In this document: piece by piece, positions 8,599 to 18,242 of the stretch
Layout: every line of letters begins with the position of its first letter
How positions within the stretch are numbered: the first letter of the stretch is position 1
Source: Robiginitomaculum sp.
GTDB taxonomy: Bacteria > Pseudomonadota > Alphaproteobacteria > Caulobacterales > Maricaulaceae
Assembly (NCBI GenBank): GCA_002733605.1
Contig: NVWK01000002.1
Span: forward strand, 247,768-311,767
Direction of reading: 5' to 3'
Length of the DNA stretch: 64,000 nucleotides
The notes under the pieces: generated by a model
Told to the model about the DNA's origin: nothing
The model's input: only the letters and a program-made list of their open reading frames with translations
Databases searched by the model: none
Made by a program: the position numbers and the translations under genes

Positions 8599-9066
8599 TC
8601 AAGTTCGAGACAATTTGGATAAATTCAAAACAAGGTTGGCGTTTTCTGCAGGTTGAAATTGTTTTAAATACTCTGGGTAGTCAGAAGCCGTGGATGAACT
8701 TGCTGCTTCACAGATCACATGTATATGAAAATCAGGCGTGACATTCAAATTGTCGAGTAAACGCAAAGCAACTACACCTTCAACAATCACAGGGCGGTCA
8801 GATTGTTTCCTACTATTAATGACGCCCTTAACCTCTTCTTCTCGATAAATATAAAGTCCCCGACTTCTGTGTAAATAAAGATCCGTTTCGATAAGAGAAA
8901 TATTGAAACGCCAAGCCAAGAAACGTCCCAAGGTAGTTTTCCCCACTCCGGGTTTTCCATCAATGGCAACTACTTTTGGAGGCAGGTTATAAAGTATTGG
9001 TTCTAACTCATTAAGAGCATCCGCATACTCAGGCCTTTCCGGTGCGTTCATGACGCAATGCTTCAT
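8599..9066 (-). CDS. P-loop NTPase, uridine-kinase-like
   Basis: This 155-residue protein has a Walker A motif IDGKPGVGKTTLGR and an Asp-containing strand SLIETDLYLH like that of uridine kinase/shikimate kinase-type small-molecule kinases. A later strand reads PVIVEGVVALRLLD, resembling the VEG(I/V) motif of uridine and phosphoribulokinases. The substrate is not evident. Start 9066 is chosen because GGGG then lies 8 bases upstream; ATG 9072 is an alternative. A short C-terminus without a lid-like Arg pair makes a full kinase uncertain. It stands alone between convergent genes. Confidence 0.7.
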   Translation of the reverse strand: MKHCVMNAPERPEYADALNELEPILYNLPPKVVAIDGKPGVGKTTLGRFLAWRFNISLIETDLYLHRSRGLYIYREEEVKGVINSRKQSDRPVIVEGVVALRLLDNLNVTPDFHIHVICEAASSSTASDYPEYLKQFQPAENANLVLNLSKLSRT

Positions 9067-9216
9067 TGCCATATCCCCGTTCAATCAGGTTAGTTTGATG
9101 ATATTGTACCACAACAGCCCAGTCGCCAGTGATATATGCAAGACATACTAAAGAACTCCACAAACTTCCTGCCTACAGGCCCCGAACCAAGCTCGGAAGC
9201 CCTCAACATTCACCCT

Positions 9217-11637
9217 CTAAGCATCCTCTTTCGGCTTGGGCGCAGGCAAACCTTTGCCACCTTTTTTACCTTCGATCTTAAGCTGTTCCGGCTTGAGAAT
9301 TTCGAACTTAAGGACGTCTTTCTTCTTGTCCACGCCGATTTTAACAAGGCCACCTTTCTTAAGCTTGCCGAACAAAATTTCGTCCGCCAATGGCTTCTTG
9401 ATGTATTCCTGGATGGTGCGCGACAAAGGCCGTGCGCCATAGCGTTTGTCATAGCCTTTATCGGCCAGCCATGTATTGGCCGCCCTAGACACTTCAAACA
9501 AGATTTTACGGTCCGAGAGTTGGGCCTCGAGCTGGATAATAAATTTATCCACCACTTTGCTAATCGACCCTTTGTCTAGCGGCGCAAATTTAACATTGGC
9601 GTCCAGACGGTTACGGAACTCTGGCGTGAACAGGCGTTTGATCGCCTTCTCGTCTTCATCATTACTGCCCTCTGTGCTCCCGAACCCGATCTCGGCCTTA
9701 GCCGCATCGGCGGCGCCAGCATTGGTGGTCATGATCAAAATCACATTGCGGAAATCCACCGCCCGACCATTGGAATCGGTCAGCGTGCCATTGTCCATCA
9801 CTTGCAACAGGATATTGTATACATCCGGATGGGCTTTCTCGATCTCGTCGAGCAATAAAACGGAATGCGGATGCTGGTTGACCTGATCGGTCAGCAAGCC
9901 GCCATTATCATAGCCCACATACCCCGGAGGCGCACCCAACAGGCGCGACACCGTATGGCGTTCCATATATTCACTCATATCAAACCGGAGAAGCTCAAGC
10001 CCCAAAGCTTCCGCCAATTGACGCGCCACTTCGGTTTTGCCCACACCCGTCGGGCCGGAGAACAAATACGAGCCAATCGGTTTTTGTGGTTCGCGCAAGC
10101 CAGCCCGCGCCAGTTTCACCGCGCTCGACACTTTCTCGATCGCGTCATCTTGGCCAAACACCACCCGTCTCAAATCTTCGCTCAAAGATTTCAAAACTTT
10201 CGCGTCATCACGCGACACGGTTTTAGGCGGTACGCGCGCGATCTTAGAGATTACCATTTCGATCTCTTTCACACCCACAATTTTCTTGCGCTTCGCTTTG
10301 CTCTTATCCTTATCTGAGTCCTTGCCCGTATCTCTGCTCGCAGTTTTATCTTTTTCAGAGCCTTTTCCAGTACCCTTTTTAGACATTTGCAGTTTCTGAT
10401 ACGCGCCCGCCTCGTCAATCACATCAATGGCTTTGTCCGGCAATTTGCGGTCGGTAATATGACGCACGGCCAGATCAACCGCCGTTTGAATGGCTTCGGG
10501 TGTATATGTGACCCCGTGAAATTCCTCGAAATAGGATTTCAGACCTTGCAGGATTTTCACCGTATCCGCAGCACTCGGCTCGGACACATCCACCTTCAAG
10601 AACCGCCGTGCCAAAGCCCGGTCTTTCTCGAAATGCTGGCGATATTCTTTATAGGTCGTCGAACCCATGCACGATAATTTACCAGACTGCAACGCCGGTT
10701 TCAGCAAATTGGACGCATCCATCGCCCCGCCAGATGTCGCACCCGCGCCAATAATCGTATGAATTTCGTCAATGAACATGATCGCCCCGTCGGTTTCGAT
10801 CATCCGTTTCATCACCGCTTTCAAGCGCTCTTCAAAATCACCACGGTAGCGGGTTCCGGCCAACAACGCGCCCATATCAAGCGCGTAAATGGTTGAATTT
10901 GCCAGCGCCTCGGGAATATTGCCTTTGACAATTTGTAGCGCAATCCCTTCGGCAATGGCGGTTTTGCCCACACCGGGATCGCCCACCAACAAAGGATTGT
11001 TTTTACGACGCCGCGCCAGAATTTGGATACAGCGCTCGACCTCGGCCTCGCGCCCGATCAGAGGATCAATCCCGCCCTCTTCCGCCTTCACATTCAAATT
11101 GACGCAATAGGCGGTCAGCGGATCTTCTTTCGCCTTGCCCTGCTCATCGCTCTCATCTGATCCAACGCCAAGAATAGGCCGGTTCTCAGATGCATCACCG
11201 TTTTTGGCAATCCCGTGCGACATATAATTGACTGCGTCATAGCGGGTCATATCGCGTTCTTGCAAGAAATACACGGCGTGGCTCTCGCGCTCCGCAAACA
11301 GGGCGATCAGGGCATTGCCGCCCGTCACCTCTTCACGACCAGAACTTTGCACATGGATCACCGCGCGCTGGATAACCCGGTGGAAACCGGCAGTTGGGCG
11401 GGCCTCTTCAAAATCCTCGACAACCAGCGAAGATAAATCGTCGTCCAGATAACGGGTTAAATCCGCACGCAGGGATTCCAGCTCTACATCGCACGCACTC
11501 ATCACCGCGCTCGCATCCTTGTCATCGATCAAAGCCAGCAATAAATGCTCAAGCGTCGCAAGCTCGTGCTTACGCTCGCTGGCCAATGTCAGTGCGCGGT
11601 GGATGGTTTCTTCGAGTACTGGAGAAAATGAAGCCAT
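9217..11637 (-). CDS. clpA: ATP-dependent Clp protease ATP-binding subunit ClpA
   Basis: ClpA is an AAA+ unfoldase that feeds substrates into ClpP. The 806-residue protein has the N-terminal double Clp_N repeat (about 1-145). The first AAA module has Walker [14 protein letters not shown] and Walker [10 protein letters not shown]. The second has [13 protein letters not shown] and [15 protein letters not shown], and is followed by the C-terminal D2-small domain. There is no long middle domain, which separates it from ClpB. A charged Lys/Asp-rich insert ([19 protein letters not shown] and on) lies between the two AAA modules. The C-terminal tail is also Lys-rich. It lies 49 bp downstream of clpS on the same strand, the usual alphaproteobacterial operon. 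Confidence 0.98.
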   Translation of the reverse strand: MASFSPVLEETIHRALTLASERKHELATLEHLLLALIDDKDASAVMSACDVELESLRADLTRYLDDDLSSLVVEDFEEARPTAGFHRVIQRAVIHVQSSGREEVTGGNALIALFAERESHAVYFLQERDMTRYDAVNYMSHGIAKNGDASENRPILGVGSDESDEQGKAKEDPLTAYCVNLNVKAEEGGIDPLIGREAEVERCIQILARRRKNNPLLVGDPGVGKTAIAEGIALQIVKGNIPEALANSTIYALDMGALLAGTRYRGDFEERLKAVMKRMIETDGAIMFIDEIHTIIGAGATSGGAMDASNLLKPALQSGKLSCMGSTTYKEYRQHFEKDRALARRFLKVDVSEPSAADTVKILQGLKSYFEEFHGVTYTPEAIQTAVDLAVRHITDRKLPDKAIDVIDEAGAYQKLQMSKKGTGKGSEKDKTASRDTGKDSDKDKSKAKRKKIVGVKEIEMVISKIARVPPKTVSRDDAKVLKSLSEDLRRVVFGQDDAIEKVSSAVKLARAGLREPQKPIGSYLFSGPTGVGKTEVARQLAEALGLELLRFDMSEYMERHTVSRLLGAPPGYVGYDNGGLLTDQVNQHPHSVLLLDEIEKAHPDVYNILLQVMDNGTLTDSNGRAVDFRNVILIMTTNAGAADAAKAEIGFGSTEGSNDEDEKAIKRLFTPEFRNRLDANVKFAPLDKGSISKVVDKFIIQLEAQLSDRKILFEVSRAANTWLADKGYDKRYGARPLSRTIQEYIKKPLADEILFGKLKKGGLVKIGVDKKKDVLKFEILKPEQLKIEGKKGGKGLPAPKPKEDA

Positions 11638-11686
11638 TTACTTATCCTAATTTCGTTTTGCCCCTAATCTTTAATGTGGGGCGATT

Positions 11687-12058
11687 TTACGCTTTTTCAA
11701 GTGTGCATTTCAGTGGATGTTGAGCCCGCTTGGCCGCGTCCATAACTTGGCCCACTTTGGTCTCGGCCACTTCAAATGTATAAATCCCGCACACCCCGAT
11801 GCCATTTTGGTGCACAGCCAGCATGATTGTGGTCGCTTCTTCGTCGGAGCGCTTAAAAATACCCGTCAATACGCTGACCACAAATTCCATCGGCGTGTAA
11901 TCATCATTGAGCAAAACAACCCGGTATTGGGCCGGTTTTTTGATCTTGGGGCGGGTTTTTGTGGCCACACCGCGCTCTGTACCATTCTCGTCGTCACGCC
12001 CGTGATCATAATCTGGACCTGCATGTACGCTCGAATATATATTTTTCGTATTCTTCAT
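11687..12058 (-). CDS. clpS: ClpS N-recognin adaptor
   Basis: ClpS delivers proteins bearing N-degrons (Leu, Phe, Tyr, Trp) to ClpA. Residues 40-123 form the ClpS core, with [17 protein letters not shown] (substrate pocket Asn/Asp) and [20 protein letters not shown]. The N-terminal 40 residues are a flexible, charged extension. It is the first gene of the clpS-clpA operon. The length (123) is slightly above the E. coli protein because of that tail. Confidence 0.97.
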   Translation of the reverse strand: MKNTKNIYSSVHAGPDYDHGRDDENGTERGVATKTRPKIKKPAQYRVVLLNDDYTPMEFVVSVLTGIFKRSDEEATTIMLAVHQNGIGVCGIYTFEVAETKVGQVMDAAKRAQHPLKCTLEKA

Positions 12059-12161
12059 CCCCCTAAGATAGGTGATTTTTTCAAAGATAAAAGCCCGTAT
12101 TTATGCATTTTGTTAATCTGTATTAACCATATTGTAAAAACCTGTGGACGAGTGCTTGCTA

Positions 12162-13406
12162 ATGATACGTAATTTTATACGCCTATGTGTGATTTTTACC
12201 CTGTTGGTTGTAACCGGCAGTGGGGTTTTTGCGCATGCCAAAGCCAATAAATATGCCTCGATCATTATCGACGCAGACAGTCTCGAAATCCTGCACGCCC
12301 GCAAAATCGACGAAGCGCGCTACCCCGCCTCCCTGACAAAAATGATGACATTGTATCTGACCTTCGACGCCCTAGAGCGCGGCGAATTGACACTGGACGA
12401 AGCCCTGCCCGTATCAGCAAGAGCCGCCCGCACTCCGCCCGTCAGGCTTGGCCTGCGGGCTGGCCGGACGATCACGGTCGAACAGGCTATTTTAGCCCTG
12501 ACCGTGCGCTCCGCCAATGACGCCGCCGCCGTATTGGCCGAACGTCTCGGCGGATCACAAAGTGAATTTGCCACCGCCATGACCAGCAAAGCCAAAGCCC
12601 TCGGCATGCGCGCCACCGTATTTCGCAACCCGCACGGCCTGCCCGATGAAGGCCAGATCACCACGGCCCGCGATATGGCCAAGCTGGCAGAAGCCCTGCT
12701 GAGCCAACATGCAAAATACTATCCTTATTTCTCCAAAAGAACCTTCACCTACAGAGGTCGCACCTACAAAAACCACAATGCACTTCTGGGCAAGGTTGAG
12801 GGTGTTGACGGGTTTAAAACCGGATACACCAATGCATCGGGATACAATCTCGTCCTCTCCGCCAAACGCGAAAACCGCCGGATCATCGCCATTGTCCTAG
12901 GCGGGGCCAGTGGCCGGTCCAGAGACAAGCATATGGCCGATTTAATCGAACGCGGCTTTGACGTCATGAAACGCAATGCGAAAACCGCGCAAAAATTTGC
13001 CCTCAATGCAGATGAACGCCGCCCCAAAATCGACCGCAGAGCCTTACCCGTCCCCCCCATCGCCCAAAGCTATACCCTACGCACCGCCCACGAAGCCCCC
13101 GCGCGCACCGTGCATATTGTCAGCGGCGTCAACGGCATGCACATCCCGCCCGTATACACTGGCGGCTGGGCCGTACAAATCGGGGCCTATACACACGCCG
13201 TCCAAGCCCATAGCGTCACCAAGATCGCACAGGCGGATACGCGGCTCGGGCTTAGCGCCGCCATCCCCCAAATCATCCCCGTCCAGCGCACAAACGGATT
13301 TATATACCGGGCCCGCCTCTCTGGCCTGACCCACGCAAAAGCCATAAATGTGTGCAAAACCCTTGCGGCCCGTGGCCATTCTTGTTTAGTTGTAGCCCCT
13401 TCATAA
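12162..13406 (+). CDS. D-alanyl-D-alanine carboxypeptidase (S11) with SPOR domain
   Basis: This is a penicillin-binding protein that trims peptidoglycan stem peptides in the periplasm. An N-terminal signal peptide (ending in VFAHA) is followed by the S11 motifs: SLTKMM (SxxK nucleophile), SAN in VRSANDAAA, and KTGYTN (KTG). After a Pro-rich linker, the last 80 residues (GGWAVQIGAYTHAVQAHSV onward) form a SPOR domain. SPOR binds denuded glycan strands at the septum, so the enzyme is probably recruited to division or remodelling sites. ATG 12162 is favoured over the upstream GTG 12144 because it opens directly on the signal peptide, though the ribosome binding site (GGACGAG) is weak. panC follows on the same strand 20 bp later. 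Confidence 0.93.
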   Translation: MIRNFIRLCVIFTLLVVTGSGVFAHAKANKYASIIIDADSLEILHARKIDEARYPASLTKMMTLYLTFDALERGELTLDEALPVSARAARTPPVRLGLRAGRTITVEQAILALTVRSANDAAAVLAERLGGSQSEFATAMTSKAKALGMRATVFRNPHGLPDEGQITTARDMAKLAEALLSQHAKYYPYFSKRTFTYRGRTYKNHNALLGKVEGVDGFKTGYTNASGYNLVLSAKRENRRIIAIVLGGASGRSRDKHMADLIERGFDVMKRNAKTAQKFALNADERRPKIDRRALPVPPIAQSYTLRTAHEAPARTVHIVSGVNGMHIPPVYTGGWAVQIGAYTHAVQAHSVTKIAQADTRLGLSAAIPQIIPVQRTNGFIYRARLSGLTHAKAINVCKTLAARGHSCLVVAPS

Positions 13407-13426
13407 GCTAGACAGTAGAATACAAG

Positions 13427-14290
13427 ATGCCCTCTCCCCTTAGCCCCTTTATAATCACGTCTGAGCACGAGCTTCGTACCCATGTGCAAAACTGGCGCGC
13501 CAAAGACGAAACCATCGGCTTTGTCCCGACAATGGGGGCATTGCACACCGGACATCTCTCCCTGATCCACAAAGCCAAACAACATGCCAGCAAAATTGTC
13601 ACCAGCATCTATATCAACCCGACCCAATTTACCGAAGGCGAAGATTTAAGCACCTATCCCCGTTCCGAGACAAAGGACGCAGAGCTTCTGCATAACGCTG
13701 GCTGTGATCTGATCTACATCCCCGATGGTAGCCTCTATGGCCCCGACCATGCCACCAGCCTGCATGTGGGCGGAGCTGCCTTGGGCCTCGAAACCGATTA
13801 CCGACCGCACTTTTTCGGCGGGGTTGCCCTGATCGTCACCAAGCTCCTCAACCGCGTCCAGCCCGACATCGCCGTGTTCGGAGAAAAAGACTATCAACAG
13901 CTTCTCACCATTCGCCGCATCACTTCTGATCTCGACATTCCCGTTGAAATCTACGGCGCGCCAATCATCCGTGAAGACGACGGCCTCGCCATGTCCTCAC
14001 GCAACCGCTATTTTGACGAAGACGCCCGCGCAATCGCTGGCCAGCTCAACCTCATCATGCGCACCTGCGCCAAAACCATCTCCGAGACCGGCGAGATAAA
14101 ACCCGCCACCGAGACCGCCATAAACGCCCTGCTCACCGCCGGTTTCACCAGTGTCGATTATGTCAGCGTCGCCGACGCCCAAACCCTTGAAATTCTCCCC
14201 CACACATTGGGCGAAAATCTGGCACGCCTACTCATCGCCGCCACTTGCGAAAATGTCCGCCTGATCGATAATTGCGAGATTAAAACTTAA
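13427..14290 (+). CDS. panC: Pantoate-beta-alanine ligase (pantothenate synthetase)
   Basis: PanC condenses pantoate with beta-alanine, using ATP, to form pantothenate, the precursor of coenzyme A. The family nucleotide-binding signature is FVPTMGALHTGHLSLI, with the HxGH motif. Other landmarks are INPTQF, FGEKDYQQL and the KMSKS-like region SSRNRY. The length of 287 residues is typical. It follows the D,D-carboxypeptidase by 20 bp, so read-through is likely. panB is not nearby. Its 3' end nearly touches that of the convergent ammonium transporter gene. Confidence 0.97.
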   Translation: MPSPLSPFIITSEHELRTHVQNWRAKDETIGFVPTMGALHTGHLSLIHKAKQHASKIVTSIYINPTQFTEGEDLSTYPRSETKDAELLHNAGCDLIYIPDGSLYGPDHATSLHVGGAALGLETDYRPHFFGGVALIVTKLLNRVQPDIAVFGEKDYQQLLTIRRITSDLDIPVEIYGAPIIREDDGLAMSSRNRYFDEDARAIAGQLNLIMRTCAKTISETGEIKPATETAINALLTAGFTSVDYVSVADAQTLEILPHTLGENLARLLIAATCENVRLIDNCEIKT

Positions 14291-14293
14291 GCT

Positions 14294-15502
14294 CTAGCGG
14301 TGATATGCCGTTTCCCCGTGAGAGGAAAGATCAAGGCCTTCAAGTTCGTCTTCCGGGCTGACCCGTAGGCCAACAATGGCTTTGGTGACCAGCACGATAA
14401 TCACTGTCGCCACAATCGACCATATGGCAACGGAAACCACGCCTATAATTTGCGTGCCCAATTGCTGTGAAATACTGACACCATCACCAAGGCCCGTACC
14501 GCCAGTGCCAACCGATGCCAAGAAGACAAGCATAATCGTCCCCAGCGCCCCGCCAACCCCGTGAACCGCAAGCACATCAAGGGAATCGTCAAGTTTCAGA
14601 CGAATACGAATAAGGTGCACCGCATAATAACACACAATCCCGCCCATCATCCCGAGGATCACGGCTCCTATGGGGCCAACCGTACCAGACGCTGGCGTAA
14701 TTGTCGCCAAACCGGCAATCGTGCCCGTGACAACCCCGACCAGAGAGGACTTGCCGTATCTAATTTTCTCAATCACCAGCCAGACAATGGAGGCGCTGGC
14801 GGCTGATAAATGCGTGACCAGCATCGCCATGCCCGCGTCCTGATTAGCAGCCACGGCCGAACCGGCATTAAACCCAAACCAGCCTACCCACAATAAACAG
14901 GCCCCGACCATAACCATCCACGGCGCGTGCGGCGGCACAATTTTATTCGGGTGCCCCTCGCGCGACCCGACCATAATGGCAATGACCAGTGCCGACACGC
15001 CAGCCGTGACATGCACAACAATCCCGCCAGCAAAATCGATAACGCCGCGCGCGGCCAGCCAACCACCGCCCCAAACCCAATGGGTCACCGGCACATAGAC
15101 CAAAAGAAGCCACAGCACGGTAATCATCATCACGGCTCCGAATTTAATCCGTTCCACAAACGCCCCGACCATCAGGGCCGGTGTAATAATGGCGAATGTC
15201 ATCTGGAACATCACAAATACCGATTCCGGCAATGTGCCCGCAAGCGTTTCCCGCGTAATACCATTCAGAAACACCCGCGAAAATCCGCCAAGCCAGTTTG
15301 ACCCTTCCGTAAAGGCGAGAGAATACCCGATCCCGAACCAGACAAGCGACGCCACACAAGCAATAGAAAAACACTGCATCAGCACAGAAAGTAAATTTCT
15401 GGAGCGCACAAGCCCACCGTAAAACAGCGCCAACCCGGGCAAAGTCATGAGGAGAACCAGCACAGTCGACATTAAAATCCAGGCGGTATCAGCGGCGTTC
15501 AT
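14294..15502 (-). CDS. amtB: Ammonium transporter (Amt/MEP family)
   Basis: This inner-membrane channel for ammonium has about 11 transmembrane helices and 402 residues. The N-terminus reads DTAWILMSTVLVLLMTLPGLALFYGGLVRSRN. The family hallmarks are FYGGLVR, GVIDFAGGIVVHVTAG (pore histidine), the WVGWFGFNAGSA segment and the second pore histidine in DVLAVHGVGGALG. A glnK/glnB gene, often paired with amtB, is not adjacent. The start ATG 15502 begins in the first periplasmic segment, as in mature family members, with no separate signal peptide. Confidence 0.96.
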   Translation of the reverse strand: MNAADTAWILMSTVLVLLMTLPGLALFYGGLVRSRNLLSVLMQCFSIACVASLVWFGIGYSLAFTEGSNWLGGFSRVFLNGITRETLAGTLPESVFVMFQMTFAIITPALMVGAFVERIKFGAVMMITVLWLLLVYVPVTHWVWGGGWLAARGVIDFAGGIVVHVTAGVSALVIAIMVGSREGHPNKIVPPHAPWMVMVGACLLWVGWFGFNAGSAVAANQDAGMAMLVTHLSAASASIVWLVIEKIRYGKSSLVGVVTGTIAGLATITPASGTVGPIGAVILGMMGGIVCYYAVHLIRIRLKLDDSLDVLAVHGVGGALGTIMLVFLASVGTGGTGLGDGVSISQQLGTQIIGVVSVAIWSIVATVIIVLVTKAIVGLRVSPEDELEGLDLSSHGETAYHR

Positions 15503-15629
15503 GGGCTTTCTCCAAATAAAAGTTGTTTCTTTCTATGGGGCCGCATCGGTATTTTCAAGCGTGAAAGCACGAAACGGGCATTTACAGACCCGGACATCCT
15601 CCCCTAAACTGGGGGCACAGGAGTATATT

Positions 15630-16727
15630 ATGCAAAACTGGATGAAGGTCGTCGCTATGGTTGTGGTTTTAACAGGGGGGGCGTGTGTGCAAAGCAACAC
15701 GACATCCGGGCATCCCGCAACCAATGCAACCAGCTACAGAGCACTTGGGCGGCATGTCGTGACCGAAGCCGGACATTTACAATTTGCATGGCCCGCCAGC
15801 GGGATCGAAACCCGCTTTCAGGGACGCCGGTTAAGCGTGACCCTAGAAGACACCGGTTCCAACATTCTTGACATCACCATTGATGGAAACACCCAAATGC
15901 TACACCTGAAAAAAGGCCAGCACGACTATGTGCTCATGGATGAAAACAGTGCTCGCCAGCATAATGTCACCATCACCCGCCGCTCGGAAATTTTCGACAA
16001 CGGGCTGACCGAACTTGTCTCTCTCGACACAGACGGACAATTTTTGCAAACCCCCGCACCCGCCCGCCGCATACTGGTGTTAGGCGATTCCATTTCGGTC
16101 GGCTTTGGAGCCGAAGGCGCAGACGAAAATTGTGAATACACACCCGAAACCGGCGCCCCCTTGCGCAGTTATGTCGCCCTCAGCGCCAATGCATTTGGCG
16201 CGGATTTGCATGATGTGGCCATTTCAGGACGCGGCCTAATCCGCAATTATGATGAAAGCCCGGACCCACTCATGCCGTATTTACTGGACAAAGCCTTGCC
16301 CGATACGCAAACGGACTGGGATCATAGCGCCTACCAACCGCATGTGATTTTGATAAATCTCGGCACCAATGATTATGCGCTCGGCGATCCGGGAGAAGGG
16401 TTTTATACGGCCTATGTCAAACTTCTGGGCACACTGCGTGCATACCATCCGAACGCGCGTATCTACGCTGCCTATTCGCCGATGGGCGTGATTGAGCCAG
16501 ACCGGATCAGCGCCGTCGAGTATACCAAACGCGCTCTGGAAACACGGCGAAAAAGCGGCGATGAAAACATAGGCTATATTTATTTACCCCAAGCCGAAAG
16601 CGGGCATATTTACGGCTGTGCCTACCATCCGGGCATTGATTCCCATAAAGCCATGGCCGATGTATTTATAGACCGCCTCGCCGCCGACATGGGTTGGGCC
16701 AAAACGCCCTCACTACCACGCCCCTAG
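15630..16727 (+). CDS. CE2-like SGNH acetyl esterase, probable lipoprotein
   Basis: This is a predicted envelope deacetylase acting on polysaccharides. The N-terminus (MQNWMKVVAMVVVLTGGACVQSN) looks like a lipoprotein signal, although GGAC is a poor lipobox. Residues 40-140 form a jelly-roll-like domain (GIETRFQGRRLSVTLEDTG) typical of carbohydrate esterase family 2. The SGNH hydrolase domain follows with VLGDSISVG (Ser), GRGLI (Gly), LGTNDYALGD (Asn) and CAYHPGIDSHKAMAD (catalytic Asp/His block). The start ATG 15630 has AGGAG upstream; a longer frame from 15447 overlaps the amt promoter and was rejected. The 3' end overlaps that of the DUF1489 gene by 15 bp. Confidence 0.85.
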   Translation: MQNWMKVVAMVVVLTGGACVQSNTTSGHPATNATSYRALGRHVVTEAGHLQFAWPASGIETRFQGRRLSVTLEDTGSNILDITIDGNTQMLHLKKGQHDYVLMDENSARQHNVTITRRSEIFDNGLTELVSLDTDGQFLQTPAPARRILVLGDSISVGFGAEGADENCEYTPETGAPLRSYVALSANAFGADLHDVAISGRGLIRNYDESPDPLMPYLLDKALPDTQTDWDHSAYQPHVILINLGTNDYALGDPGEGFYTAYVKLLGTLRAYHPNARIYAAYSPMGVIEPDRISAVEYTKRALETRRKSGDENIGYIYLPQAESGHIYGCAYHPGIDSHKAMADVFIDRLAADMGWAKTPSLPRP

Positions 16728-17156
16728 ATCAACCAGCTTGCGACGCAAATGCGCCGGTAAATCGGCAGCCTCTCTATGGGTCAAATCGCTGGGCGCATCC
16801 TCGGGCTTTAAATAGCGCCAGCCCTGAAACGCCCGTTTGGGTGTGGGCACAACTGGCACCAGCTCTGGCGCCAAAACAATCCGGCAGGCCTTACGACCAT
16901 CTTGGGTAAAAATTTCCTGCAAATCAACGATCTGGTTGCGGCACTGGATCACGCCTTTGATAACCCAGTAAATCGATCCATTGCGCAACAGCTCGTCTTT
17001 GCGCTTGGGGTGCATGCGGGTAATATGGTCGGCGAAAGCCGGCAAGCCTTCCTCGCCTCGACGCACCGCCACACGGCGTTGCCATTCCGCCAGTGTCTCT
17101 ATCGAGAGAGACCCTACGGAAAGTTTTTGTAAATGGATAAAGGGCGTTTCAGGCAT
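16713..17156 (-). CDS. DUF1489 family protein
   Basis: This is a conserved alphaproteobacterial protein of unknown function (147 residues). Recognisable segments are PFIHLQKLSVG at the start, the central GSIYWVIKGVIQCRNQI, and the C-terminal AFQGWRYLKPEDAPSDL. Start ATG 17156 is preferred over the TTG at 17162. The family is cytoplasmic and almost confined to Alphaproteobacteria, so it supports the taxonomic reading. Its 3' end overlaps the convergent CE2-like esterase gene by 15 bp. Confidence 0.92.
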   Translation of the reverse strand: MPETPFIHLQKLSVGSLSIETLAEWQRRVAVRRGEEGLPAFADHITRMHPKRKDELLRNGSIYWVIKGVIQCRNQIVDLQEIFTQDGRKACRIVLAPELVPVVPTPKRAFQGWRYLKPEDAPSDLTHREAADLPAHLRRKLVDLGAW

Positions 17157-17202
17157 GCCCAAGCATAACGCCCATACACCAAAAAACCACCGAAATTAGG
17201 GA

Positions 17203-18132
17203 TTAAAAATTACGCACAACCGGTTCAATATCCGCGATATAACCGGGCACGGTTTTATCGACCTTAAACGTCACATAATCCACATTGGCCACAGATTTAT
17301 ACAAGCCAGTCTTCTTAATCACTTTCCCGAAAATAGACTTCACCATTTTGGAAGGTGTCGCCGTATTTTCCCAAAGCGGGTTGGCCCCGAACTTCTGCCG
17401 CTGTAAGGATTGGGCAAACATGGCCGCGTTTTTAAACCCGCTTTTCCGGGTTGAATATTCTGTCGTGATCGAGACACAAAATGTCTCGTTGACCACTTTA
17501 TGCGGTTGATTTAGCTGCCATGTGGCCATTTCACCACCGGTTAATGTCAGCACAGTCGCCTTTTCATCAAACGCGTCCTTATAGGGCACATCATCGATAA
17601 GCGTGTTGGTCAAAATACGTTCATAAGAAGCATCGGACATAAATTCCTGCGTCAGCGGATATACATAGACCCGTTTTGTACCGCGCACATGCCACAAAAC
17701 CACATGGGTCTTATCGGCGTGATAAGGCACTTTCGCCACAGGCGAGGAAATGAGAATCCCGCCATTGGCATTAAAACTTGTAATCCCTGTCCGCGCAGAC
17801 AACGCTCCGTACATGCGGTCAAGCAGAGCTTTGTATTCCGGATGTAAATTCATCGCCCGGCGCACATTGATCCACAGCTTTCCGTCCTGTACGGCCTTGA
17901 GCAGGGTTTTGCTATCGCAATCCCTGAAATCACCGGTACGAAACTGGTTCGGATACAACTCGTGATCACCCATCGTGCACACATCAAGCATATTATGGGG
18001 ATGTTTATCTAACAACGCGATGAGGGCCTCATCTGTAAACAGGCCACTGTCTTCAACATTGTGTTTGACGCTGAGAATCTCTTTATCAAATTTTTGTTTG
18101 TGCTCGTCTGTCCAGTTTTCAAAAACGCTCAT
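17203..18132 (-). CDS. Cupin/JmjC-like protein, putative Fe(II)/2-oxoglutarate oxygenase
   Basis: The 309-residue protein has a JmjC-like double-stranded beta-helix in its centre. The metal-binding pattern HxD...H is seen as PYHADKTHVVLW and, about 90 residues on, WQLNQPHKVVN. The segment VLWHVRGTKRVYVYPLT is typical of JmjC-type hydroxylases and related cupins. The N-terminal 110 residues and C-terminal 80 residues have no named domain. Homologous layouts occur beside sugar or fatty-acid modification genes, but no such context is visible here. Start 18132 (ATGAGC) was preferred over 18147 because GGTGGG then sits at a normal distance. Function is unproven. Confidence 0.75.
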   Translation of the reverse strand: MSVFENWTDEHKQKFDKEILSVKHNVEDSGLFTDEALIALLDKHPHNMLDVCTMGDHELYPNQFRTGDFRDCDSKTLLKAVQDGKLWINVRRAMNLHPEYKALLDRMYGALSARTGITSFNANGGILISSPVAKVPYHADKTHVVLWHVRGTKRVYVYPLTQEFMSDASYERILTNTLIDDVPYKDAFDEKATVLTLTGGEMATWQLNQPHKVVNETFCVSITTEYSTRKSGFKNAAMFAQSLQRQKFGANPLWENTATPSKMVKSIFGKVIKKTGLYKSVANVDYVTFKVDKTVPGYIADIEPVVRNF

Positions 18133-18242
18133 AGGATTTCCCACCATTATTCAAGCGAATATATAACAGGAAAATCTATGCATTTAGGCAATGAATATGG
18201 ATAATTTCGGGTTAATTCACCCGCAAGCATTTCTGCAATTAT

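Noticed and set aside
15447..15629. Longer N-terminus of the CE2-like esterase
   Set aside because: This frame overlaps the amt promoter and start region. ATG 15630 has an AGGAG site and begins a signal peptide.
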